Of a stretch of DNA of 64,000 nucleotides, positions 53,977-64,000 are shown piece after piece (the stretch's first letter is position 1; the number at the start of each line of letters is the position of its first letter). The notes under the pieces are model-generated. The model was not told where the DNA came from. It worked only from the letters and a program-made list of their open reading frames with translations, and ran no database searches. Where the stretch lies: NCBI GenBank assembly GCA_029168955.1, contig JAPDOI010000155.1, forward strand, positions 496,001 through 560,000, given 5' to 3'. Both the position numbers and the translations under genes were made by a program. The stretch comes from Aplectana chamaeleonis (Eukaryota > Nematoda > Chromadorea > Rhabditida > Cosmocercidae).

Positions 53977-54657
53977 AAATTATCTGAGTGTTCGATGTGA
54001 TGGAATTCCTCTATAGTCGAAGCAAGAGTACGGAAAATTCGTGTGAAGAAATGAAACCTACAAAAAAACTTCCTCGCGCACCAAAGGGAAATCACGATGA
54101 AGAACTGGAAGAAATGGTATGTTTTACGAATTGTATATGCAAGATGTGGTACATAACTGGGTAAATTCATTCCCGCTTCCAAGACGGAAACCTCATGTTT
54201 CGAATGGTGTATGCAAAATGCATGGTCTGTGTATTCCAATTAGGAAGCCGCTAATGCCATCAATGGCAGGACCCCACGTTTTTCACTACCGTCGCGTCGT
54301 TATCGTGTTGGGATTCACGAGCGCTTTCCGCTACACTTAAGCCAGCTGCTCCAATCACCACCTCCCGTCATTTTCTTCAAGATTTCCACTCTCTCCGGCA
54401 TCACTTAAGCTGTAAGTTTCCGAATAGGCTTTTCAGAAAATATTAATACAGTTCTGAAATGATGTGGGAGATTTTCCAAAATGAAAATGTATACCTCTTA
54501 GATGACTTGTGTTGGCAAGAGGATTATCTGAAATGGAACAACACACAAGCGTTGGAGAACTTGCGGTAGTGAGGATCTCATTTACATGCAGCTCCATTTC
54601 ATAACGCAGCATAGATATAGTTCCTTCCAAAGTTACACAAAAAATACAACACCCACC

Positions 54658-54724
54658 CTCGAACTTGGCAAACCAGCGAAAAAACGCGTTTTCGCGTTTT
54701 TTCGCTGGTTTGACAAATTCGAGG
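54658..54724. repeat. Perfect 20 bp hairpin
   Basis: CAAACCAGCGAAAAAACGCG, loop TTTT, exact complement, with weaker pairing outside (CTCGAACTTGG). Confidence 0.92.
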
Positions 54725-54775
54725 GCGGCTGCTCTGAGGAATTCTGCACCAGTGGCAGGCCAAAGCCGCTTCGAA

Positions 54776-55026
54776 GGCTCCTAATCGGTACCTGCATGGC
54801 AGTGTCCATCTAAAGTCCCGGCACCATCCATGGCTGATCAAGCTCACCTGACCTGGCAGCAATGCCTCCGTGACGGGTCCTAAACATAACCGCGACGGTT
54901 ACCATCGCGCTGAGGTCAGGCACCGTCACGCGACATTGCTACAAGGTCGCGGCGAACTTTGATTAGCATGGCTGATGCCGAGACTCTGGATAGACACTGC
55001 CCTGAAGGCAACGATTAGGAGCCTTC
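54776..55026. mobile_element. About 250 bp inverted-repeat element
   Basis: AGGCTCCTAATCG and TGGCAGTGTCCATC at the left pair with the complement at the right (GATAGACACTGCC, CGATTAGGAGCCT). No coding sequence. TSD not evident. Confidence 0.65.
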
Positions 55027-55857
55027 AATGCGGGGTTGGTCTGCCACTGAGGCAAATTTTCTCAGAGTTGTACCAAGAGCCGTAAAACTGGGTTGTCGGA
55101 GAACTCACACCCGTCCTGATCCTCACCCACCTAAAACTTCGTAGAAGCCAGGGTCGAAAATAAGAGATTCGAGTCCCAAACCTATTGCCAGCGATGGTAC
55201 CCGAAAAGTGCTGAGTCCTATCATCACTGACTTTAAGAAACCGTGACACTACTACTCAGACAGTAATACCGGTCGGATAGCGGGCGCAGGACGATCCGAA
55301 AAACACCTACCGCGTGACCCGACTGCCATCGCCCTAGAATGAACCCGGCATAGAGACAATGCTATAATGCTGCCCGCGAACCGACCGACGAACTCTGCAT
55401 CGGCCCACAATCCGATCAAAACTTCCATTGCTGCCGTAGGTCCGATCGACGCCTTCACATCCTACCGCGATTAGTCCGGCGAGTCGCTTGCCTACCGCCA
55501 TTCTCCCGCCATGCTCCCACGATCCCAATTATTGAGATGCACTGGATGACAAAAAATGCCTGTAAGTGACTGGAGTGACAAAAAAATGTTGTCGCTAGGC
55601 ATAAAGTTCGCTGTAGAAAACGCATTAACGTCCGCGACACACCATATACGCCATGCTTCTCGGGACCGTCCCGTGGTTGGACGCTGCGCGCATAGGACGC
55701 TCCTTGACCTCCTTTGCAGCGTTCTTGCGTGCCGCCCCTGAGTAGGTGAGAAAATTTGCGCGCGGAACGTCGAAGAGAAGGTGGCTATCGATGGAATGAT
55801 TTCGAGACCAGTTACCGAGTGCGTCTACCCAATTGAGTGGCGCTGACGAGGGATAAC

Positions 55858-56001
55858 GCTCTCTACACACACAGAGGGAAGAGTTCTCTCGCCTCTCGAG
55901 GCTCTGATTCCACTCACGACCACTTCGTTTGAATTGAGAAGCTTGACGTTTCTAACTGCGGAAAACGGGACAACCCCTTTCTCTGTGTGTAGAGAGGCCC
56001 T
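55858..56001. mobile_element. About 144 bp inverted-repeat element
   Basis: GCTCTCTACACACACAGAGG at the left pairs with TTTCTCTGTGTGTAGAGAG at the right. Confidence 0.65.
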
Positions 56002-56159
56002 ATCCCACCAACGACATTTAGCCTAGAACATTTTTTAATTCAAAAAAAATTTTCTCAGCCTCCATTATGAAAAAAATCATTCGGAGCAGCCAGGTAAAAA
56101 CGTTGACAATGTTTTGTGTATGTACAGTTATGTACAGTCGGTACGGATCAAACTGATAC

Positions 56160-56255
56160 TTTGCGTTCCTTATTGTGCGTTGACGTATGTTCGGTGCTCG
56201 CACGTTGTAACATATGTGAACCGGGTTTGTGCCAACGCACAATAAGGAACGCAAA
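56160..56255. repeat. Hairpin, 23 bp perfect arms
   Basis: TTTGCGTTCCTTATTGTGCG plus TTG pairs exactly with its complement ending at 56255, spacer about 50 bp. Confidence 0.88.
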
Positions 56256-56594
56256 CTATTTACATATCAGTGCGATGCAGGCCGACTATAGTCGTTCCAC
56301 CAAAGTACGTAGCATATACATTCCGTCAAATAATTTTAGACACACTTGAATTTTTGCTCTGCTTTTCGTAGCTTTGTAGCTAGACTATGATTGTGTAGAC
56401 CACAAAATTTTTTATAACAATATGCTTGCAGACCAATTTTCAGCGAGCTCAGTTGTCTTTGTAAGGTTTTGCGCTTGATTTCGCTGAAAACGGTTATTCT
56501 TGACCGCCGCATAATTGTAGGGACACTGGCATTTTTACAAGAAATTTTCATTTCAAACTGTCAAACTGAAAAATGACAGCGATATAAAAACATA

Positions 56595-59500
56595 CTAATA
56601 GTCAAGGGATTTACCTAATTCTGAAATAACGCAACAAATACGATTCGGCATGGAAGCAATGCGCTTGCTGATCGTTGACTGAGGAATGTTGTGCCAGACG
56701 TTGAAGACTGCATTTTTTAGCTCTTTCACGGTAAAATACTGTTTCTCATTTGCATACACCTGACGCACAATGATGCCCCAGCTGTTTTCACTAGGATTAA
56801 GATTGCCGACTAGCTCGTCACATCGATGTTCTTGGCTTGCAACCAAGCCATAGTAGAGCGACTCGCATGAACAGCTGCGTACTCCTGTTGAAAAGTGTAC
56901 CGTGCTCATGCGCAAACCCTTAACCGTGGAACCGAATGCGTTTGAAAGAGATTGCTGTAGTCAATGGAATCGGTATTGGTTTAAATAGCCACGGAAGCCA
57001 CCGTACCAGAAGCACAAATATCTTTCCTAACCATGAGGCTCCCACCTTCATAATCCCTCATAGAGGAGTAGAATTCGTCCTTCCGAAGTTCCCTCCAGTA
57101 ATGCGCATGATTATGGGGACCATCCAACTTTCACGTCTTCTCGTCGGTTTTAAACGGCTTCTCAGAACTTTCCAGCCAAGGTTGTTGCGTCTAATCAGCC
57201 CGATTCCTTGTTACATGCGTCTTTCCAGGGTCGAAAACGTCATTTCTTATCACATGCACGTTTGAAAGACGCAAGTAACATACGAGGGGGCGTGTATGGT
57301 AAAAGAGTCTTTCGGAAGAGACCACAAAGACGCAAGTAACAAACCGTTTAGACGCAAGAAAGCTACTCGAATTGTTTACGACGAGTGCGTCTTTCACAAC
57401 TGATCGATTTCTCATCGATAACCACTACATTTCACCTTTCCCCGATAAGTTCATGTGTTTTGCTGATAAGAAAACTTTCTCAGATTTTCATTTTGTTTGT
57501 GATTCTACTAACTATATTTCAAAACAAGGCGGTAGTGTACGACTGCTGTCTTGTGCTTACTGAAGTCGGGAGATTGATCCTAGACATGACTTTCACACAT
57601 CCTGGGCTTCTCAAGTATTCGCGTTGTTCGTGAAAAATAAGGAAACCGTGGAGGTGTAGACGACGAGTATACTCGTCCGCGTGTACATTAACGCTTTGTC
57701 GGCGTCAAATCTAAAACTCAAAATCCACATATCACATAGAATTTCACGCTCTGAAATTCGGTTTGAACTTACATAGGAAACCTGATTCTCTCTAGTATAC
57801 AGCGCAGTGCAAAAGTATAGGTCCAGTATAAATTTCGCATTTTCGCTAAATTACGATTCGCGCTTCACGAAAATACAAATTCCTTTACGCACAGTTACGC
57901 GTCCACGGTGAATATTGTCTCTATAATTTCGTCGAAAATTGAAACAATCGGTAGCTCACTGCAGCATTAGCGTTAAAAACGTACAGAAACGGGTCTAGAA
58001 GAGCACTATGAGGCCATAATTTCGCTCGCGCAGACTTCTTCGCTCACGGAAGGCCTTCCGCGAGCAGAATTATGGCTTTATAAAAGCTCTCCTGAGCCTG
58101 TTTCTGTCTGATTTTTCGGCGCTATTGTTGCAATGAACCACCGGATTTTCGACTTGCGCCGGAAAAAAGACGAATTTTATTGTGGCCACTGCCCTTAACT
58201 CTGCTGACTTTAAAAGATGGAGACTAAACGTAGTGGAGGAGTGAAATTCGATAAAATGCTCGGAATAATAACCTCGCTACGATTGCAAAAAAATTTATCC
58301 GTTTTTAAGTCCAATTATCCGGTCGGATGCACAAAATAATATCCGGTGGAGAAGTCTGGTTAAGCATGGAGTCCCTTAGCCGAAAATATTTTTTTAACCT
58401 GAATCTTTTCTATTCGACGAGTCGGTTTTGCGAATTCGGCTCTATCCGAGAATTCGATCCGGTGATTTTAGTCATCGGATGGAACGTATACTGTCGTTCT
58501 CAAAGCCTAATTTCGGTCCGCATTCGCGGACAACGACTGTCTCATTACGGAACAAGATGATAATCGTGCTGAGACCAGTTGGTCCTGGCACGGTTCATTT
58601 TTCTCCAAGCACTAAACACGATTATCATCGTGTTGCGTAGTGCAACCGCCGTTGCCCGCAGTTGCGGATTGGAATGCGGCTTCGAGAACGACAGTACAGT
58701 ACAGGCCATAATTTTTGCGTTTTCCGCGAAAAAAAAAACGCAAAAGAAGCGATTTTGGCGCCCTTGTGTCTTAACTCTGTTAATGATGGTCAATTTGAGA
58801 ATCCGAAGGAATATTTGGAATCAGGATCCAGAGTACTCTCTTTTAGCATTTGCACTATTTGGCATACTTTGTACAAAGCATTTAGGCGTAACAGCATGGA
58901 CAAATTCGCCCATAAATGCCTTAGTTGCGAAATCGCGATTCGAGTTGATTATTTCTTGTCTAATTTTGCATACATATCTTGTTGAAGAGGGAGCCATGTG
59001 TTATTCCAGAAAAAAAGAGCACACGATGCTGATTCCCAATATCTTTTTAGATTCCCAAATGGACCCTTTTCAACAGAGTTATAGAAAAAAGAGCGAAAAA
59101 ATGCTTTTTAGCGTTTTTTTTTGGCCGAAAACGCCAAAATAGTGGCTGGTATGGCAGTAACAACGTTTCTCTGCAGTAAGGTATCTGCGAGCTCGAGGTA
59201 TGAAACAATCTTCCTGCAGGAAGGTTAAATCTCATATTTATTTAATAATAATCAGTAATAATCTCAATGTCATATTGCTTTGTTATTTTAATCGTTAGCT
59301 ACAAGAACGTAGGAACCTTAAGCTATCCATGAATGCACTTGTCGTAGTCAAATATGAAGATAATTAGTGTTTTTGCCCATGAAGATTGGGCCGTTGCCGT
59401 AGTTATCATCATGCACATGTTGAACATTGATTGCAAGCTCACGCGATGTACGGCGCGCCTCATAAGGGCAAGTCGTTGCTATTTGGAATAGATGTTTCAT

Positions 59501-60143
59501 TTGACTCTCCCGCAACCGCCCGTCCCGACGAGGGCTATGACAACTTTGGTGTATCGGGCACGCAAACATGAAGTAAGGCGCCTGCGTGCTCAGCGTTTGT
59601 TACATGCGTCTTTGAGGAATGATGCATGCGTCTTTATTTCTAGGTAATTGCGTCTTTATGGTATGTAGCATGATGCTATCAGACTACATGCTTATAAGGC
59701 GGAAATAGCTAGGCTGGAAAGTTCTGAGTTGGGGTCATAGACTAGCCGAAATGAAGGTTTAATCATAATCTGGTCAAAATGGAAGAAATTCACACCTTCC
59801 AATCGCTGTCCATACTGTTCTTGGCGGCAGCGAGTCGTTTCACCTTCTGGGAGTGGGTCATTCTCGGAACAGGCTTCATTTTTGCTGAGCGTAGGCATCT
59901 GGAGCTGACAATGATGCGATGGATCGTGTCACAGCGAACAGAAAGTCCTCAGAGAGCTTTTTGCAGGCGGACGATCGTGGTTAAGTTTGATGCTTCACGT
60001 ATAACAAGCCATCTTTCACGTTCACTGGTCTTCTTTGACCACCCCAAGTGTGCAGCGGTTGCGTTGGTGTCCGGAGACTTGACGATTTTGCTGACAGCAT
60101 TCACAGAGCTACCAGTTTGAAGAGAAATTGCGAGGTTCGACAA
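56595..60143 (-). pseudogene. Tc1-family transposase, split by family A element
   Basis: The N-terminal part (59731-60143) has a helix-turn-helix-like start (LQTGSSVNAVSKIVKSPDT) and ERWLVIREASNLTT, then shifted frames to FDQIMIKPS...VYDP. The C-terminal part (56595-57158) has KPFKTDEKT, KLDGPHNHAHYWRELRKDEF, EGGSLMV, FQQEYAAVHASRSTMAWLQ and NLNPSENSWGIIVRQVY, then stop. The second catalytic Asp (normally QQDN) is Glu here; the first (TDE) and third (NPSEN) positions are kept. Frameshifts and stops inactivate it. Removing 57161-59730 joins YDP to KPFKTDEK in frame. Confidence 0.85.
57161..59728 (-). mobile_element. Family A TIR element, copy 2 (2568 bp, 2 bp TSD)
   Basis: CTCAGAACTTTCCAGCC at the left, complement at the right, TT flanks both ends (57159-57160, 59729-59730). 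It is inverted relative to copy 1. Excision plus one TT restores the Tc1 frame. It contains the shared internal blocks and an internal foldback at about 58490-58690 (ACTGTCGTTCTCAAAGCC and complement). No transposase recognised. Confidence 0.88.
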
Positions 60144-60244
60144 TCTAGAGACGGGGGGCCAGAAATGAGGGTTTTATCGAATCGGAAAGCATAGTAGCCT
60201 CCGGAATCGTGGAAACTAGTAACGGATAAGGAACGAAAAACGTC

Positions 60245-60320
60245 CCTTATTAAAAACCCCTTGTAAAACACGCAATTTTTTTCTAAAAATTTCGTGTTTT
60301 ACAAGGGGTTTTTAATAAGG
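60245..60320. repeat. Perfect 28 bp hairpin
   Basis: CCTTATTAAAAACCCCTTGT plus AAAACACG at 60245-60272 pairs exactly with 60293-60320. GGGGTTTTTAATAA is then partly repeated downstream. Confidence 0.92.
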
Positions 60321-60659
60321 GGTTTTTAATAAATTTTTAGAAAAAAATTGCGTGTCCCTATAATTATGCGACGGACTGTGTGATTGCAGTCTACGCAATC
60401 CAAAAATGTAAAGTGCGTCCGAATGAGAATGGCGGTACATGCGGCCGGCGCGCTTGGCAGGCCGCCGTCGCGTTTTCCGCTCTCGGACGAGCATGCGAAG
60501 CGTCTCCCAGAGCCATCGACTACGAACGGAGCCGGCACCGGCTGGCAGCAAACACTGCGCCGATCAATCAGCTCTACAGAAGGGGTATGTAGTCTGATAG
60601 CATCATGCTACATACCATAGAGACGCAAATACCTAGAAATAAAGACGCATGTATCATTC

Positions 60660-60905
60660 CTCAAAGACGCATGTAGCAAGCGCTGAACACGCGGGCGCCT
60701 TACATTAAGGGCGCATGTATCATTCCTCAGAGACGCATGTAACAAGCGCTGAACACGCAGGCGCCTTACATTAAAGGCGCATGTATCATTGCTCAAAGAC
60801 GCATGTAACAAACGCTAAACACGCAGGCGCCTTTCATTAAAGGCGCAAGTATCATTGCTCGAGGACGCATGTAACAAACGCTGAGCACGCGGGCGCTTTA
60901 CTTCA
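60660..60905. repeat. 66 bp tandem repeat x4 in the family A subterminal region
   Basis: GACGCATGTA recurs at 60666, 60732, 60798 and 60864 with CGCTGAACACGCNGGCGCCTT between. Copies 1 and 2 of family A have a single unit. The 22-codon period gives a spurious open frame on the minus strand. Confidence 0.88.
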
Positions 60906-60967
60906 TATTTGCGTGCCCGATACACCAAAGTTATCATAGCCCTCGTCGGGGCGGCCGGTCGCGAGAG

Positions 60968-63158
60968 CTCTGACATTCGGACAGCGCCGCGCTAGGGCAT
61001 TTTCGGCATTTAGCGCGAGGCTGGGGCGCGATTAGTGCGCGGAGGATCCTTCAGCGCGAGGCGAGTGACTGTTCCCCAGCGGAATCTTCGCGAGACAGCG
61101 TGTTCCATGCGAGACCTGCTGAAATAGTTGAACGGCGCCGCGCTGGAGTAATGGGTGGTGGCCATCGTGTATCAACACTCCTGAGGAGGCGGGAGAAACG
61201 GGGGAGGAGCGAGGTTCCTGATTGGACGCAACAGCCAGGGGCCGGGGCTAGCCCGCATTGCGCCCAATGAGGCCCCCCCCCCCTCCCTCGTTTCTCCCGC
61301 CTCCTCAGGGGTGTTGATACACGATGGCCACCACCCTGGGGTAATAAATCACGGCCCGGCCTCGCGCTATGTTCGCAATCATCTCTGATTTTTTCGATTG
61401 GAGCGCGAATGTGAATCTGAGATTTTGATCACGCCAATTTTGTCAGACTTGATTCTTTGACTGTTGCTTTCGATAGCCGTCTGCTCCTTTTCTCAAAATT
61501 TCTTCTCTATGTACGCAACCGTGTTTGACACAAGCCATCGACTTGGTATTTATGTGGTGTTCTTCCGGAATAGACGACCCATTAGGGAAATTCCATCGGA
61601 AAAGTGCATCCCAATAGAGCCGTCGAGTGATTTAGAATTCTCAGACACACTGAGCTGTTCTATATGATCAACCGAGTGATCAATCGAGGCCAAATAATTG
61701 CTAATTCCATTGTATTGTTTGGTGGGTCGTCTACTCCGGAAGAGCACCATTTATCTAACTGTAACTCACTGTACAGAGTGAGGTACTTACCGCTTTTGAA
61801 TTGTGCCTGACTTCTACGAGAAATTCATGGGAAGAAAATATTTCTAAAAAAGTGCAATCTAAACGGTTTCCGAACTTGTTAAACAATATTAAATTTAGCA
61901 GCTCACGCTAACAACTCTGCCCATACTCTAACTTCATACAGCATTGAAAGAACTGTTTCTATGGCTTGCGATGGAGGACTGAATTCTGTTCTAGATTTCT
62001 GTTCTGACGCATGTGTTCGAAACTGTGGTCCAGCGCAAAGCAGATCGCCACAAACACGTTGTTTGAAAAATTATTGTGAGTTAGAGAAAATAATGTTTAA
62101 TAATGAAAAATAATGAAAATAACGAAATAATGTTTCCGTCTCATATTCAATCATGCCCTTTCCAGATAGTATGGGCGCTGCGCCGAAATTTCCGCTCTAA
62201 ATGGACTCGCAGTCGCGGATTGCAGGGTAGGAGGATGCAGATCACTGAGGAGAAGATTTAAATGCAGTCGTGGATTCGGTTGTGGAAGATTGTATTCTCT
62301 GAATATTGTTTATTAGTTGACTAATATTAAATTGTCCCGAAAGCTCTGCTTGTCTTGAAGGTCAGCGAAGTTTCCAGGATCGAGCAGTTACTGTTTTGTA
62401 GGACATCTGGGGGGGGGGGGGCTAAGTGGAAAGAACATTCGAACCTGTTAATAGTAGAATTTGAAACCAATGACTTTAGAGCACCCAACTTCATAGTTGT
62501 GTTTTGAACACTGTCTCATCAAAATTGAATTTTCGGAAAAAGTCGATACTCAACATTGCTTAACTAACTATGATGTTAGTTGCTCTAAACACGTAAAATG
62601 AAGACATGATAGAAATTCTAATTTTCTCCAGAAATTTTCCAGAGGTTCATCTAGAAAAGTGTATTCCCAGGTTGATGATTTGCATTGTGTGTCTTTCTGT
62701 ACAGGTATAACTTACTGTGTTATTAGTTGCGAATATCTGGACGACCTTACGTGTATTTAAGTGCGTATATTTCCAATGGGGGTACCAGTGCAAGTGATTG
62801 AAAAATTGTTTACGACGAAAATACTCTTTCTAGGAATGTCACTTCGTTAAAACCTGTTATTGTGAAATATGTAAACCTGGTGTTTGACGATTGAAAATCA
62901 GGATAAAGTATTAATAACAATCGTGTCATAATATCGATAATCTGTTGTTTATGTAGTGATATGATAATAATGAATCGAGGAGTGGATACAACCGACGTGG
63001 TGGGAGAGGCTGGCCCCGCGCTATCCTGCGAAGATGACTCACCGCGGCTCCGTTGAAAAGTTTTAGCCTCGCGCTGGGGCCCGAACAGCACCAGGCTAGG
63101 ATGGGGACGCCGTCTCGCGCTGTTTGCGCCCCAGCGCGGCGCTGTCCGAATGTCAGAG
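60968..63158. mobile_element. Element B: 2191 bp TIR element nested in family A copy 3 (2 bp TSD AG)
   Basis: Termini CTCTGACATTCGGACAGC, continuing GCCGCGCT, inverted at the right end. AG flanks both ends (60966-60967, 63159-63160). Family A copy 1 at 7316-7328 shows the uninterrupted target GCGAGAGAGACC, which fixes the duplication. The outer 150 bp on both sides is GC-rich with GCGCGAGGC; the inner 1.6 kb is AT-rich with no recognised gene. Confidence 0.82.
61152..61337. mobile_element. Foldback hairpin inside element B
   Basis: TGGTGGCCATCGTGTATCAA, ACTCCTGAGGAGGCGGGAGA and AACG at the left pair with the complement ending at about 61336, arms about 50 bp. Confidence 0.85.
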
Positions 63159-64000
63159 AGAGACCAATAAACCATTTATTCCAAATAGCAACGACTTGCC
63201 CTTATGAGGCGCGCCGTACATCGCGTGAGTTTGGAATCAATGTTCAACATGTGCATGATGATAACTACGGCAACGGCCCAATCTTCGAGGGCAAGAACAC
63301 CAATTATCTTCATATTTGACTACGACAAGTGCATTAATGGATAGCTTAAGGTTCCTACGTTCTTGTAGTTAACAAATAAAATAACAAAACAATATGACAT
63401 TGAGATTATTACTGATTATTATTAAATAACTATGAGATTTAACCTTCCTCAGGAAGATTGTTTCATACCTCGAGCTAGCAGATACCTCACTGAAAGGAAA
63501 GGATGTTACTGCAATACAGGCCATAATTTTGGCGTTTTTGACCCGGAAAAAAAACGCTTAAAAGCATTTTTTCGCTCTTTCTCCATAACTCTGTTCAAAA
63601 GGGTCCATTTGAGAATCTAAAAAGATATTGGGAATCAGCATCGTGTGCTGTTTTTTCTGGAGTAACACATGGCTCCCTCTTCAACAAGATATATATGCAA
63701 AATTAGACAAGAAACAATCAACTCGAATCGCGATTTCGCAACTAAGGCATTTATGAGCGAATGTGTCCATGCTGTTACGCCCAAATGCTTTGTACAAAGT
63801 ATGCCAAATAGTGCAAATGCTAAAAGAGAGTACTCTCGATCCTGATTCCAAATATTCCTTCGGATTCTCAAATTGACCATCATTAACAGAGTTAAGACAC
63901 AAGGGCGCCAAAATCGCTTCTTTTGCGTTTTTTTTTTTCGCGGAAAACGCAAAAATTATGGCCTGTACTGTACTGTCGTTCTCGAAGCCGCATTCCAATC

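Larger units (their letters stand above)
56504..60374 (-). mobile_element. Tc1-like element remnant with nested family A copy
   Basis: The split transposase is bracketed by inverted copies of CCGYCGCATAATTRTAGGGA (56504-56526 and 60352-60374), likely remnants of its terminal repeats. Without the nested 2.57 kb insert the element would be about 1.3 kb, a normal Tc1 size. The exact ends and TA duplication are not established. Confidence 0.6.
60592..64000 (+). mobile_element. Family A TIR element, copy 3 (5' truncated, runs off the window)
   Basis: Starts at ATGTAGTCTGATAGCATCAT, about 38 bp inside the normal terminus, and matches copies 1 and 2 to the window end. It is interrupted by element B at 60968-63158. 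The subterminal unit is amplified to four copies. Confidence 0.82.

Overview
The window reads as gene-poor, transposon-dense chromosomal DNA from a nematode, probably a rhabditid or strongylid. The evidence is two degenerate RTE-type retrotransposon copies with hookworm-like protein motifs, a broken linker-histone H1 with a nematode-type globular domain, mariner and Tc1 remnants, a Helitron, very short GT-AG introns, and dozens of foldback (MITE-like) elements. No rRNA, tRNA, CRISPR array, operon or bacterial-style gene was seen. The species assignment is inference.

Layout. 1-2.9 kb: dispersed repeats and one candidate exon. 2.9-6.3 kb: RTE copy on the + strand, interrupted by two foldback elements with 8-9 bp target duplications. 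6.5-10.3 kb: mariner transposase pseudogene (- strand), split by a 2.8 kb element (family A). 11.3-20.6 kb: a Helitron-type element (- strand) whose damaged reading frame runs: Lys/Arg-rich repeats, Ulp1-like protease 1, Ulp1-like protease 2, a duplicated unknown domain, zinc motif, HUH Rep, PIF1-like helicase. 21-22.3 kb: tandem arrays. 22.6-23.5 kb: a five-exon gene model with consistent splice phases. 24-36 kb: a second RTE copy and nested foldback elements. 37-38 kb: a 637 bp element full of a palindromic 12-mer. 41.2-45.6 kb: a large inverted duplication, one arm carrying a MITE whose empty site survives in the other arm. 46.2-46.5 and 48.8-50 kb: tandem arrays. 52.6-53.1 kb: histone H1 pseudogene. 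56.5-60.4 kb: Tc1 pseudogene split by family A copy 2. 60.6-64 kb: family A copy 3, itself split by element B, and running off the window end.

Two things stand out. First, the Helitron carries tandem Ulp1/SENP-type cysteine protease domains, the second open in frame with the Rep protein. Second, several TIR elements share termini beginning 5'-CTC and a 2 bp target duplication that is not restricted to TA (CA, TT, AG, TA). Two of these are proved by the interrupted transposase genes: removing the element plus one copy of the 2 bp restores the reading frame. I recognise no transposase in these elements and cannot assign them to a named superfamily by eye.
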